64,000 nt of DNA from Kalaharituber pfeilii (GCA_015179045.1 WHUZ01000092.1:62001-126000); one strand, 5' to 3'; shown: positions 10,212 through 21,764, counted from the stretch's first letter. A program made the numbers and translations. The notes: generated from the letters alone by a model not told the origin.

Positions 10212-10478
10212 ATGGGGATCCGAATCGGAAATTTCTTGCATCATTCCAGCAAAGCATCAATGTTTACCATCAAGCGCCCGCTGCAGGGATGCCGTATCGA
10301 GTATAAATATGCTGATACCTCCTATGACGAAAGAATCAGGGAGGTAACTGTTTTGGAATTCTGCGAATGGGCTAAGAGGGATTGTAACCATCCCAGACCC
10401 AGTGTCTATAACTCCATGTTCGGCATTCATAGCATCAAATTACCGTACGAGCTTGCTGAATCCTGGGAAATTGAGTGA
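10212..10478 (+). CDS. Possible small protein of unknown function
   Basis: An 88-codon frame with a good fungal start context (CACAATGG). It reads as ordinary soluble protein (EVTVLEFCEWAKRDC) with no signal peptide, membrane segment or known motif. It lies 170 bp outside the copia insertion, so it may be an exon of a gene interrupted by that element. I do not recognise it and it could be chance. Confidence 0.3.
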   Translation: MGIRIGNFLHHSSKASMFTIKRPLQGCRIEYKYADTSYDERIREVTVLEFCEWAKRDCNHPRPSVYNSMFGIHSIKLPYELAESWEIE

Positions 10479-11219
10479 TTTGACTTCACGTTAGCAGATA
10501 AAAGGATATTTCTGAAACTTTTCCCTTGTTGGCGGAATTAGGTCAGCAAAAGTATGCGATGGACGTAGGTACCGGGATATCAAACATTGCCACACTCTCC
10601 GGGGAAGAAGCCGCTGGGTAATAACAACCAATGTTGACTACTGTGTGCGGCGATGCCCTGTTCTTCCTCGCCCGAAGAGATTTAGAAGGCAGGATTGGAA
10701 ACCGTCATAAGCTGTGAACGGTGACTCTCTACCCTGTGACAAAAGTATCTTGATATAGTCCTAGCGAGTGAAATCGCGCGCCCTCTCTGGGACGACGTAG
10801 AACAAGTGGTCGGCCTTTGCATACTGTACCTCTTGAAATGCCGCTCGCTTCTACTGTACTCAAGAAAATTCACTTCGAAGTATTACTAGAAACACAAGGA
10901 TGCAGAAATAGCGATCATTGGCAATCAAGATTCAATAGCACATTACATAATAAAACAACAGGTATAGCAAATAAGTTAACAGGACTTTTTTTTTTTTTTT
11001 TTTTTTTATCAGTCATCGCGTGCAAAACAAGACATTGACCCCGCATTCCGCAAACGCACTTCGGTAGGAATAGGATTCCTAAGGAGATGTTTCCCGTACT
11101 TACTATCCTATATATGTAGACTTTGATTTGCATCCCTGAATACTAGTGAGCAAGTGGCGCAATATAGCACCCACCGTGTCCTTCTCCTGCTACCGACTGT
11201 ATGGCAGCGACTTTCGCCG
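10479..11219. other. Non-coding stretch downstream of the ankyrin receptor
   Basis: No supportable gene. It holds a T-run with a fragment of a LINE tail (10986-11024) and possibly the 3' region of the receptor gene. Confidence 0.4.
10986..11024 (-). repeat. LINE family-A tail fragment
   Basis: A run of about 23 T, then ATCAGTCATCGCGTGC. Read on the minus strand this is a truncated family-A end plus poly(A). Confidence 0.5.
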
Positions 11220-11446
11220 CTATTCACCGCATGACTTTACCTCTGCATTCAATGCTGCTCGCTCAGCAAGTAAGCGCGCGATAGACTTATCATTCCGTAT
11301 CCTATTAGCGAGCGAAAGCGGAGTGTTGCCAGAGTTGTCTTTTGCGTGTACGTCGATGTCAGCTCGCTCAAGGAGCTTGCGTATCGCACGCTCAGGGCTA
11401 AGCGGAAAATCAAAAGCAAAGGGGAATTTTTTCATGGGCCCTGCAG
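11220..11446 (-). pseudogene. Frameshifted ankyrin tail of the NACHT-ankyrin gene
   Basis: After the stop at 11447 the ankyrin pattern continues in another frame (KLLFERTDIDV, then RKLLERADIDVHAKDNSG and SIARLLAERAALN) to a stop at 11220. Comparison with the repeat consensus places the shift near 11465-11475, equivalent to loss of one base or gain of two. A 53-bp intron (GTAAG..GCAG) can be drawn here, but it removes consensus ankyrin residues and joins out of frame, so a frameshift is preferred. The shift shortens the protein by about 80 residues. Confidence 0.6.
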
Positions 11447-14400
11447 TTACGTCAATATCTGTTCGCTCAAAGAGTAACTTAGTGTAGTCTTACTATGGAA
11501 ATCCTCAACAGCATATAAAAGTGGACTCTTGCCATTGCAGTCCCTTGCATTTACATCCACTTCGGCTCGCACAATAAGCAAAGCTACAACAGCCTCACTG
11601 CGGTTCTCAGCAGCATATGAAAGCGGAGTCCTGCCCTCTTGATCCTTTGCGTCGGCTTCGACATCGGCTCGGTCAAGAAGCAAGCGCACTATAGCCGCAC
11701 GCCATCTCTCAGCAGCATATGAAAGCGGAGTCCTGCCTTCATGATCCTTTGTATCGGCTTCGACATCGGCTCGCACAATGAGCAAGGCTACAACAGCCTC
11801 ATGGCCTCCCTCAGCAGCATATGAAAGCGGAGTCCTGCTTTTGTCATCCTGTGAATTGGCTTCGACATCGGCTCGTTCAAGAAGCAAGCGCACTACAGCC
11901 TGTTTGCCACTCTCAGCAGCATATGAAAGCGGAGCCCTACCCATTGTATCCCGTAAATCGGCTTCGACATCGGCTCGTTCAAGAAGCAAGCGCACTACAG
12001 CCTGTTTGCCACTCTCAGCAGCATATGAAAGCGGAGCCCTACCCATTGTATCCCGTAAATCGGCTTCGACATCGGCTCGTTCAAGAAGCAAGCGCACTAC
12101 AGCCTGTTTGCCACTCTCAGCAGCATATGAAAGCGGAGTCCTACCCATTGTATCCCGTAAATCGGCTTCGACATCGGCTCGTTCAAGAAGCAAGCGCACT
12201 ACAGCCTCATTGTCGCTCTCAGCAGCATATGAAAACGGAACCCTGCCCATTTTATCACGTAAATCGGCTTCGACATCGGCTCGTTCAAGCAGCAAGCGCA
12301 CTACAGCCTCTTTGCCACTCCCAGCAGCATATGAAAGTGGAGTCCTGCCCTTTTGATCCTTTGTATCGGCTTCGACATCGGCTCGCACAATGAGCAAGGC
12401 TACAACAGCCTCATGGCCTCCCTCAGCAGCATATGAAAGCGGAGTCCTGCTGTTGTCATCCTGTGAATTGGCTTCGACATCGGCTCGTTCAAGAAGCAAG
12501 CGCACTACAGCCTCATGGCCGCTCCCAGCAGCATATGAAAGCGGAGTCCTGCCCTTTTGATCCTTTGTATCCGCTTCGACATCGGCTCGCACAATGAGCA
12601 AGGCTACAACAGCCTCATGGCCTTTCTCAGCAGCATATGAAAGCGGAGTCCTGCCCTTTTGATCCTTTACATTGGCTTCGACATCGGCTCGTTCAAGAAG
12701 TAAGCGCACAACAGCCTCATGGCCACTCCCAGCAGCATATGAAAGCGGAGTTCTGCCCATTTTATCCCGTAAATGGGCTTCGACATCGGCTCGTTCAAGC
12801 AGCAAGCGCACTACAGCCTCATGACCTCCTTCAGCAGCATATGAAAGCGGACTCCTGCTATCGTCATCCTGTGCATTGGCTCCGACATCGGCTCGCTCAA
12901 GCAGCAAGCGCACTACAGCCTCATGGCCTTTCTCAGCAGCGTATGAAAGTGGAGCTCTGCTGTTTGGAGACTTTGAAGTGGATCTCAATACACTCCACCC
13001 ACCGTATCTCATCATCGATGCAGTGTTATCCCTTGCATTCACATTAATATCGGCTCGTTTAAGCAGCAAACGCACTACAGCTTCATGGCCTTTCTCAGCA
13101 GCATATGAAAGCGGAGTCCTGCCCATTTTATCCCGTAAATCGACTTCGACATCGGCTCGTTCAAGCAGCAAGCGCACTACAGCCTCATGACCTCCTTCAG
13201 CAGCATATGAAAGCGGACTCCTGCTATCGTCATCCTGTGCATTGGCTTCGACATCGGCTCGCTGAAGCAGCAAGCGCACTACAGCCTCATGGCCTTTCTC
13301 GGCAGCGTATGAAAGTGGAGCTCTGCTTTGTGGAGGCTTTGAAGTGGATCTCAATACAATGCACCCACTGTATCTCATCCTCGATGTAGTGTTATCCCTT
13401 GCATTCACATTAATATCGGCTCGTTTAAGCAGCAAACGCACTACAGCTTCATGGCCTTTCTCAGCAGCATATGAAAGCGGAGTCCTGCCCATTGTATCAC
13501 GTAAATCGGCTTCGACATCGGCTCGTTCAAGAAGCAAGCGCACTACAGCCTCATCGGCACTCCTAGCAGCATATGAAAGCGGAGACCTGCCCTCATGATC
13601 CTTTGTATCGGCTTCGACATCGGCTCGCACAATGAGCAAGGCTACAACAGCCTCATGGCCTTTCTCAGCAGCATATGAAAGCGGAGTCCTGCCGTCTTGA
13701 TCCTTTGCGTCGGCTTCGATATCGGCTTGCTTAAGAAGCAAGTGCACTACAGGCTCATGGCCTTTCTCAGCAGCATATGAAAGCGGAGTCCTGCCCCCTT
13801 TATGCTTTGTGTCGGCTTCAATATCAGCTCGCTCAAGGAGCAAGCGCACTACAGCCTCGTTGCGGAAGTACCAGATCGCATAAACTAACGGACTGACATC
13901 ATCTCTGCGTTGGGCGGTTAAATTTGGGTTTGAAGCTTGTGGTAACACTTGCAGAATACCCTCAACTCCAAAGTATGCAACGGCATGTATCCCAGAAAAG
14001 GTACTATCCCTGAAGTCACCATCGGTACGGTAATAGTTCAAACCTCGGTTCAATTCCTGAACTCCTGCAGGATGATGTAGTCGAAGCAGCTTGCTAGCCA
14101 GTGCCTCTACAGACCCATCACACTGCTTTCGCGCGTGGTGGCCCCACTGACAAGAAGCATAGTTCAGCAAGGGGAAGTCTGCTTTAAGTTGATTGAGCTC
14201 AGTAACCGACCCACAGGGACAAGCTAAAGGACTGAAATTCAGGTACGTTAAACATGTTTTTGCGAGTGAATTATGGCCTGTTGGAAAGTGTTTTTCGTAG
14301 TGTAACTTAAAATATTCTTGGAGTGTATAGTGCACTAGACGCACGGTGGAGCTCTCATCGTCAATAACGACTAAGCCATAGCAGCAGTCAAGGAGCGTCT

Positions 14401-16381
14401 TCTCAGAAGGAATATTCTCCTCATCCAGGGCTGCGTCTTCGTCCTCCACAGCTAATGCATGGCGGAGTTCTTTCACTCGTAGTAGTCTTTCGGCCAGGCA
14501 TACCCACATGAGCACTTTCATACCTAGCTCGGCTCTACGGGCTGATTGTTGAATTCTGGATATAGTTATCTCATAGGCAGCATAGAGACCAGTTGGTAGA
14601 TTGTGTAGTGCATCTCGTCGCTTCCTAATCGTTGGTTTTTGCAGAATCATGTTTATGTGTAACGCAGGGAGTAGAAACCTGATAAAAAGGATTAATATCG
14701 ACTTGATTTATATGGCACGTTTAAAACTTACATTCCTTGAGACTTTTCCAATAACACCTGTAATACTTCATCCTTGAGCTTGCTATTCATAGCGTCAGGT
14801 GACAGATCGCTGTCAATCTTATGCGTAAGGTATCTCCGGATGTCGTCATCCTTAGCCACAATCTCTAATGACCTCAATTGTGTCCCCAGAACTCGACGCA
14901 CTTGGTCCTTAATATTTAGCCGCCCAGTAAACAATAACCGTACCATGCTGTTAGATTGGGTTTCAGAACTGGAACGCTCCATGTGCAAAATATCCTTGAT
15001 CAATGTGAGGAAGTCCATTCTTGTTTGATCTTCCAACTCATCCATTGCGTCAATGCAGATAAAGGTGATGTCAAGCTTTTGCAAAAGATCCTTCAGCATA
15101 GCTCTGGCATCATCGAGTTGCAGCGGTTTACTTGATTTCCTGGCAGCTTCGAACCTCTTGGTGATCATCTCAGGCAATTGTTGAGAAGATAATGAGAATT
15201 TGAGTACCAATTGCTTTATGAGGCTTCCAACAAGGTGTAGAGGAACTTGGTCTTTCTGGTCCCGATAGTCACAGTAGATGTAGACGATAGCTGCTCTTGT
15301 TTGCTCGACTTCGAGAGATAGATAATCAATGATAACAGACCTTCAAGAACCGTTAGCAAAGCTGTAATGCCATATGGGTAGCAATAAATTCAAAACAGCG
15401 GCTGGGGATATATACGCAATGACTGTTTTCCCAGCTCCGGGCATCCCATAGCAACCTAGAATGCGTTCACTTGGTCTTTCAACACTGCTGGATAGCCAAG
15501 ACTTCAATTGGTCTGTCTGAAGAATCCAAGTTCCCGTATTTTTGAGTCGGCTAGATTTGACATCTTGATGTCGTTTCTGTGGCTCAAGTGGTGACAACCA
15601 TACCAGGAGTTTTTCGGTGTTCTCCACTGAAAAGGCAGTAAGTATATATATAAGCCACACTGAAAAGCAGAGGAAAATAGTAGTAAGTACACGCACCATC
15701 TATATTCAGCTGCAAGCTCTGTACACTAAGCTTAATTTGCTGCATATCGATAGCTAGTTGATCGAGCGTTGAGACGAAACCCAAGACCTCACCAAGGGTC
15801 GTGCTCATCTTTGACATTTGATCTGGGATAAAAGGAAACAATGACATAACGGAGTCTATTTGCTGCTTTTGCTGTGACAAGCCAGTCATGACCTCTCCGG
15901 ATGTCTTCGATAGCAGTTCACTATGATTACTTAGTATTTGGAAATGCAAATGTCTAGGGAATTAGAAATACCAGTTCGCAATGGTCAATGAAAATTCGAT
16001 TGTTTGAGTGCAGCGATGCAATGTTTGGACTATCTCAACACACTCCTCTCTCTTGAACGGCCATTTCAAGCGGTCACTAAACCCCCCTGACACTTGAAAC
16101 TTGACTAATTTTGGGTGAAGCCTTTCAATCTTGCTCTTACAAATCTCAATCACAATACAAAGAGCAGAAGTTTGGCGAAAATTCCCTTTGACATCTTCCT
16201 TTCTCAGAAAGGTAATTAGCTGTTCGAGAATGTGACTCAGTGCAGTAATCTCAGTGAGTAAGTCCTGAGCATCCTTTGAAGCAGAATTGACCTGGCTCGT
16301 ATAATTGCTTAAGATCTTCCCAAGCTCAAGTGCTAAGGAGAGGAAGCCAGCAACTCCAGTCGAAATGGAAAAGGGATCCAT
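11447..16381 (-). CDS. NACHT-ankyrin NOD-like receptor (5 exons)
   Basis: Exons 16381-15972, 15920-15697, 15626-15416, 15340-14732 and 14678-11447 join in phase through introns of 51, 70, 75 and 53 bp to give 1561 residues. Residues 1-135 (MDPFSISTGVAGFLSLALEL) match the fungal N-terminal domain common in such receptors, followed by a helical segment. The NACHT NTPase has Walker A GMPGAGKT near 270 and a Walker B region FICIDAMDEL near 390. A winged-helix-like region and LVHYTLQEYF follow near 590. From about 750 there are some 23 ankyrin repeats of 34 residues (RTPLSYAAEKGHEAVVRLLLERADVEAD type). Such STAND proteins sense ligands through the repeats and oligomerise through NACHT; several control fungal allorecognition. 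The repeats are unusually alike, implying recent exchange between units. The stop at 11447 is probably a frameshift truncation. Confidence 0.88.
11880..13860 (-). repeat. Coding minisatellite of ~102-bp ankyrin units
   Basis: Tandem 102-bp units with very high mutual identity. Three consecutive units (about 11890-12200) encode the same ESGKQAVVRLLLERADVEA block. A four-unit super-repeat containing a 20-residue insertion (SMMRYGGWSVLRSTSK / SRMRYSGCIVLRSTSK) occurs twice, around 12940-13060 and 13290-13420. This is the substrate for unequal exchange within the gene. Confidence 0.85.
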
Positions 16382-16831
16382 TTCCCGATGCTAAGAATAT
16401 GCAATCAGATTCGGAAAATGTATCGTGAAGATATACTGATAAAATATGTCAATTTCGTTAGAGACTCGGCGCCGAAAGCAAGTTTGGATTTCGGAATGAA
16501 TGCAGATTCGTAGATGTATAGAGCGGTTCAGACTATGAGCGAGCAAGCGGACTCGAGGGGAGTTGCGGCTCTACACAACAAAGCGGGGTACGCAGGATGT
16601 GATGAATTCTTGGCGCACCCGATTGTTCTGATTTTTTAGGGGTACTTAGACCTAGGGATTTTGGTAGCAAGGCCTCCTATGGCGCTGCACGTAGTAGAAT
16701 ATCTGGTCGCCAGTTCTGGAGTTTCGAGATAGAGTTCAAGTCAGCTTGTAAAGTGAAGTCATGTGACATATGTAGCTATAGTTGGCACTACTAGTACTCG
16801 TTACTAGCATTTAGTGATGCAGGTGGGGGCG
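16382..16831. other. Upstream region of the ankyrin receptor gene
   Basis: No gene visible. It presumably contains the receptor promoter; I see no clear TATA box or operator. Confidence 0.4.
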
Positions 16832-17357
16832 GTGTTGGCAGACCGTGCGGGAGGTCTGTATTCAGGTGTGTAAGATGCAATATTGAACAACTTGAATGCA
16901 TTTGACTCACTGAACATGAGAATAATATCAACATTGCATTAGTATTGTGTATGTCCACCATTTGCTATGATTACAGCTTACACTCGTTGAGGCATAGAAT
17001 CTATCAACTCTAATATCTCTTCACCAGTGATATTATCCCAATCTTCCAGTATTCTAGCAACAAGCTGTTCTCCACGAGGTCTAGGAGATCGCTTGTTCAG
17101 TCTCTTCTTCATTATCCCTAAGATAGCCTCAATAGGATTGAGATCCGGAGATGAAGGTGCCCATGTCAAAGACTGCATATTGTACCAATTCCGAAACCAT
17201 TGTGTTTGCTTCTCAAAAGCACCATCTCCCATGACAGCAATTCGCATATGCACTTTCTACTTGGTAGAAAGGATTTAATTGGAATTGTACAGTTCTACGA
17301 CTCGATATTGCATCTCACCACACCTGAACACAGACCTGTCGCACGGTCTGCCAACAC
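16832..17357 (-). mobile_element. Tc1-like transposon remnant
   Basis: Imperfect inverted repeats of about 60 bp (starting GTGTTGGCAGACCGTGCG at 16832; mirrored to 17357) enclose the last part of a Tc1-type transposase. The flanking TA expected of this superfamily is not present, so the outermost ends may be lost. At 526 bp it is an internal deletion derivative. Confidence 0.7.
16978..17253 (-). pseudogene. C-terminal fragment of Tc1 transposase
   Basis: 91 codons. The middle aspartate is in MGDGAF, and WAPSSPDLNPIEAILG supplies the conserved NPIE glutamate about 34 residues later, as in DD34E Tc1 enzymes. The N-terminal DNA-binding region and first catalytic aspartate are missing, so it cannot act as a transposase. 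Confidence 0.8.
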
Positions 17358-17422
17358 TCGGTTCCCAGACAGTACATACGCTGGGTGCTGCCAAGAAGTT
17401 CGCGCAGTGAAATACAATCTGC

Positions 17423-17448
17423 TAGTCTCGTAACCAGACGCTGACTAA
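17423..17448 (+). repeat. Solitary end of the micro-element family
   Basis: TAGTCTCGTAACCAGACGCT and the next few bases match the right end of the 64-bp element at 2401-2464 (inverted) over about 24 bp. No partner end was found nearby. Confidence 0.55.
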
Positions 17449-17658
17449 CAACCTGCCCCGCCTACGCTGCGTATGATAGCTGCCGGAGGGGGTCGGAGTT
17501 CTCACATTTTCTCTGGTTGCGTTCTCCACGGATAAAATTCGGATAAAGTACTGTAGTCCAGACTACAAATAAAGAACTTACGTTCATATGTGAAATGGGA
17601 ATATATTTGTGTGGACATTACAATTGCATTCGGATTTTTCCCAAAATTTCAATTTTAC

Positions 17659-17771
17659 GTAATTCGGAATTAGCCTCGTCCCCAGAAGCCTGAGATTAGC
17701 TAATCGGGTGATCACGTGAGTGCCAAGAACTGTAAATATAATAAACCAATATACAACCGCCTGGAGGCATT
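17659..17771 (+). repeat. Left inverted repeat of the helicase unit
   Basis: Runs from GTAATTCGGAATTAGCCTCG to CCTGGAGGCATT and includes GGGTGATCACGTGAGTGCC. Its mirror is at 20956-21078. Confidence 0.85.
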
Positions 17772-17949
17772 CCCTCCAAAATTATCGAACCCTGCAAAGT
17801 CGAACCAACCCCTGCAAATACTCTCGCCCTATCTACTATCGACTTGCCCGAATACGTTAGTGTAGTCTTTTTTCAATTCCGGTACCACGCATTGTGATTC
17901 TATTAGCCAATGTAGGTAGTATTTATACATGGTCAATAAGGTATACATT

Positions 17950-19230
17950 GAGAATCAAACTAATGTGGAGTGTGGGTGGTATCCGGAATCAGCTTCTCAT
18001 GGTGAAGCATATTATTTCCAAGAGTTTTATCATACTCCGGAGCTGAGTAGTTTTATACAACTATCTGGCAATAGCCTTGCCAAGTGGTATATGGTGGTGG
18101 AGTATAGCAGCACAACTTTCTACTGAGAGTTAAACTAATGTAGAGTGTAGCTGGCATCCGGAATGAGTTTCTCAGGGTGAAGCATATTATTTGCGAGAGT
18201 TTTATCATACTCCGGAGCTGAGTAGTTTTATACAACTATCTGGCAATAGCCTTGCCAAGTGGTATATGGCGGCAGAGTATAGCAGCACAACTTTCTACTG
18301 AGAGTTAAACTAATGTAGAGTGTAGCTGGCATCCGGAATGAGTTTCTCAGGGTGAAGCATATTATTTCCGAGAGTTTTATCATACTCCGGAGCTGAGTAG
18401 TTTTATACAACTATCTAGCAATAGCCTTGCCAAGTAGTATATGGCGGCAGAGTATAGCAGCACAACTTTCTACTGAGAGTCAAACTAATGCAGAGTGTAG
18501 CTGCCGGTAGCATCCGGAATGAGTTCCTCATGGTGAAGCATATGATTTCCAAGAGTTTTATCATACTCCGGAGCTGAGTAGTTCTATACACCTATCTGGC
18601 AATGGCCTTGCCCAGTGGTATGTAGCGGTAGAGTATAGCAGTACAACTTTCTAGAGAGTCAAACTAATGCGGACGGAGTGTAGCTGGTGTCCGGAATGAG
18701 TTTCTCATGGTGGAGTATATTATTTCTAAGAGTTTTATCATACTCCGGAGCTGAGTAGTTCTATACACCTATCTGACAATGGCTTCGCCCAGTGGTATAC
18801 TAGTGGCAGTAGAGTATAGCAGTACTACTTTCCACTGAGAGTCAAACTAATGCGGAGTGTAGCTGGCGTCCGGAATGAGTTCCTTATAATGAGGAATACC
18901 ATTTCCGAGAGTTTTATCATACTCCGGAGCTGAGTAGTTCTGTACAGCTATCTGACAATGGCTTCGCCCAGTGGTATGTAGCGGTAGAGTATAGCAGTAC
19001 AACTTTCTAGAGAGTCAAACTAATGCGGAGTGTAGCGGGCATCCGGAATGAGTTCCTTATAATGAGGAATACCATTTCCGAGAGTTTTATCATACTCCGG
19101 AGCTGAGTAGTTCTATACAGCTATCTGACAATGGCTTCGCCCAGTGGTATACTAGTGGCAGTAGAGTATAGCAGTACTACTTTCCACTGAGAGTCAAACT
19201 AACGCGGAGTCTAGCCGGCATTCGGAATGA
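17950..19230 (+). repeat. ~175-bp tandem array, about 7 copies
   Basis: Copies start at AAACTAATG near 17957, 18131, 18306, 18481, 18660, 18843, 19016 and 19195, spaced 173-183 bp apart. Shared parts include TTTTATCATACTCCGGAGCT and GCCCAGTGGTAT. The first copy is open for 65 codons; later ones contain stops. The array runs directly into the start of the helicase frame, whose ATG lies within the last repeat. Confidence 0.9.
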
Positions 19231-19237
19231 GTTCCTT

Positions 19238-20456
19238 ATGACAGAAACTGATATTTCCGGGGGTTCCGGGGTGGTCGGAGGCGGTTCCGGGGCGGTCGGA
19301 GGCATGTGGGGGAAGGGGCAGGGTATCGAGGTCATACTGCAGGCCAATGTTGCAGAATCTTCAACACAAGTCTCCGAGACAGCCGGAATTGGGTCCGGAG
19401 GGGGCGGAGTCACCGGAATCGAAGTTACAACCTCTCAGGATGAATTTGATACAATTCCGGATGAGGATTTCCTACAATTGACTGAGGAGAGAGAGCAGGA
19501 GTGTGCTTGGGGGGACGTGGGCGATATATGGTGGAAACCACTTAGTCAGGAAAAGCGAAACATGAACAAAGAGAGAACATTCAGGGTGAATATTCTAAAA
19601 AGCTTCGGATTCCATGCTAAAGATTGGCAATTGGCTGTGGCGAGTGTGATTATGGAAAAGCAGGATGCAGTGGTGATTGCAGGGTGTGGTTCAGGAAAGT
19701 CTTTGGTGTTCCAAATGCCCATGCTTTCTGGAAATGCGACGTGCTTAGTAATATCACCATTAAAAATTATTGCGACACAACAGGTATGATTGGATTGAGT
19801 AATTCTAATTTTGCTCCGGAGAGAGAAGCTAATACATTGCAGGCGGGGTTGATGTGTAGAAAGAACATTCCGGCGTGTGCTCTGAGCCTCTGACAGGAGA
19901 CACAGTTGCGAGTAACCCATCGCTTTGGCCAGATATTAAGAAAGGGCGATATCGGATGGTGTATGCATCCCCAGAGATTCTGTTATCCAATGGTTCATAC
20001 TTCTGGAGGGTCATCGCGCACGACAAGAAGTCTCCGTTCGTGAAAAACCTCTCGTACATTGCCGTGGATGAGGCTCATTGTATTTGGAAGTGGGGGGACT
20101 CTGGATTTCGACCGGAATATAAAAATATCGGCACCTTGAGGTCTTTGTTTTCAAAAGTACCCTTCCTACTTGTCTCAGCAACCTTAGTTCCAAGTGTACT
20201 CTCATATATTCACCAGAACATTGGCTTGAGTACACCAACTTTGGTGTATAAGGAAACTACCGCAAGACCTAATATCTCACTATTTGTTGCCGGAATCAAA
20301 CAACCAAAGACATACAATGACCTAGATTTCTTAGTTGATAATAATCAGGCACCCTGGCTTATACCAAAAACCATGGTATTTATAGACGACTGTACCCAAA
20401 CTGTGGCTATGGCGCAACATTTACGATCAAGATTGCATGCGAATCTACATAAATAA
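19238..20456 (+). pseudogene. RecQ-like DNA helicase, N-terminal half, broken
   Basis: Exon 1 is 19238-19783, then a 61-bp intron with GT/AG ends (19784-19844). Motif I is GCGSGKSLVFQMP, Ia is CLVISPLKI, motif II is DEAHCIWKWGDSGFRPEY and motif III is LVSATL; together with the DEAH tail these resemble RecQ. A frameshift in 19870-19880 separates exon 1 and its continuation from the downstream frame (19875-20456). The frame stops soon after the start of the second RecA-like domain (PKTMVFIDDCTQTVAMAQ), so the C-terminal helicase half is absent. The N-terminus is glycine-rich. RecQ enzymes unwind DNA 3'-5'; this copy should not. Confidence 0.75.
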
Positions 20457-20955
20457 GTGCTATATAAGCATTGCTAGTCAAGTGTCTGTTTGACCTAGTG
20501 GATAGTAACTTTTTGTATATTATTCTAAGAGTTATTAACTTCAATTCCAGTAAGTCCGACTCTTTTAGGTCCAACTCTCTCTGTCTTGAAGTTTAGTCTA
20601 ATTGGCTAGCTATAGGTAGCTATCCAGTTACTAGTTACTGCCTACCCACCTATATTAGCCCCATTCTCCAGTAATTAACTAGTTACCTAATTGTAGGGAA
20701 CGAGGCTATACCTATAAGGAACAATTCCGGATAAAAGTTCCTATAATTAATTGGCTATGCAGAGGTAGTAGAAGAACTTAATACTGGACTTACATAGCTG
20801 GGCGGCACCCCCAGCACCCCCTCAAGCTCTCCACAGGAAGTAGTGTATTTGACGAAAAAGTACGCGGAACATTACAGTTCCGTAATACATGCTCCGAATC
20901 CATTACGATTTCGACCTCCGGCGCGAAGTGGTTTTGCTCGAGATAGAATTGCAAC
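20457..20955. other. Non-coding remainder of the helicase unit
   Basis: AT-rich, no motif, between the truncated helicase and the right inverted repeat. Confidence 0.5.
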
Positions 20956-21078
20956 AATGCCTCCAGGCGGTTGTATATTGGTTTATTATATTTACAGTTC
21001 TTGGCACTCACGTGATCACCCGATTAGCTAATCTCAGGCTTCTACAACCGCCTGGGGACGAGGCTAATTCGGAATAAC
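20956..21078 (-). repeat. Right inverted repeat of the helicase unit
   Basis: Reverse complement of 17659-17771 with a 10-bp insertion next to the CTGGGGACGAGG segment. Confidence 0.85.
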
Positions 21079-21713
21079 CGGATCGAAAATACCTACGTAA
21101 TTTTGAGTACCGCTAGGAAGCTTTCCTTTTCATTTTTGTTCTAAGTATCATATGCAAGTCAAGATGACCATGTCTGAATTGCTCTGACTTCCGTAGTAAA
21201 ACTCTTGCCAAGTGTTGCATATGCTGCTCATGAACAGGTAAGAAGCACTCGCTGTCTGCCCCGGTGACTAAACCACCGGTTGTGAACTACACGAGTACCT
21301 ATAGTAAAGCTCTGAGTAGAACATATGTGAGCGGCTCGGCTAGTTTCTTTCGAGGCGGTAACTCGTAAACTTCGGCGCACCTCTCTGTTACTATATAACA
21401 ATAATACTCCAAGGACTTGTCATACATGCATCGCTTTCCAGTGACCCACTTGGCTTACCTCACTTTGGTTTTGTGCTGCTGCATGCCAAGACTTAGTAGA
21501 GTTTGGTTGTTCTCATGCGCAAGCTTGGTGTGGACCGCGTGCCTGTTCTCGTACAGTGTAGATTCACAAGCGACCCGGCGCTACAAATAAGTATACAAAC
21601 AAACAAACAAACAATAAAGCCGATGCCACAACCGCCTGTTTTACTTCACATCCTCATCTCCTGCATCACTCCACTCTTCGCCCTGTGAGATCGCCATCCA
21701 GACAGCAGAGCAC
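21079..21713. other. Intergenic stretch
   Basis: No gene or recognisable repeat apart from a short (ACAA)n-like run near 21597-21613. Confidence 0.4.
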
Positions 21714-21721
21714 GACTTCAG

Positions 21722-21764
21722 TAGCCGCCCTGCCATGGCGAACAGCCGCATGCGGGGTCATGTG

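Larger units (their letters stand above)
17659..21078 (+). mobile_element. 3.4-kb inverted-repeat-bounded unit with RecQ-like helicase
   Basis: A 113-bp sequence (17659-17771) recurs inverted at 20956-21078; the right copy has a 10-bp insertion and a few changes. Between them lie a 175-bp tandem array and a broken RecQ-type helicase gene. I found no target duplication and no transposase. It may be a transposon whose mobility protein is lost or supplied elsewhere, or a rearranged locus. RecQ-like genes are also amplified at fungal chromosome ends, but no telomere repeat is present. Confidence 0.55.

Noticed and set aside
11447..11500. A 53-bp intron that would explain the ankyrin frame change
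   Set aside because: It would remove consensus ankyrin residues and does not restore the downstream frame; a frameshift fits better.
11778..13598. Plus-strand frames of 84-192 codons across the ankyrin array
   Set aside because: They arise because the 102-bp unit is a multiple of three and repeats without stops in other frames; no independent evidence of coding.
17950..19230. CRISPR-like array
   Set aside because: The whole ~175-bp unit is repeated, without short identical repeats separated by unique spacers; it is a minisatellite in a eukaryotic genome.
17659..21078. Helitron
   Set aside because: No Rep/HUH motif, helicase is RecQ-like rather than Pif1-like, and Helitrons lack terminal inverted repeats.
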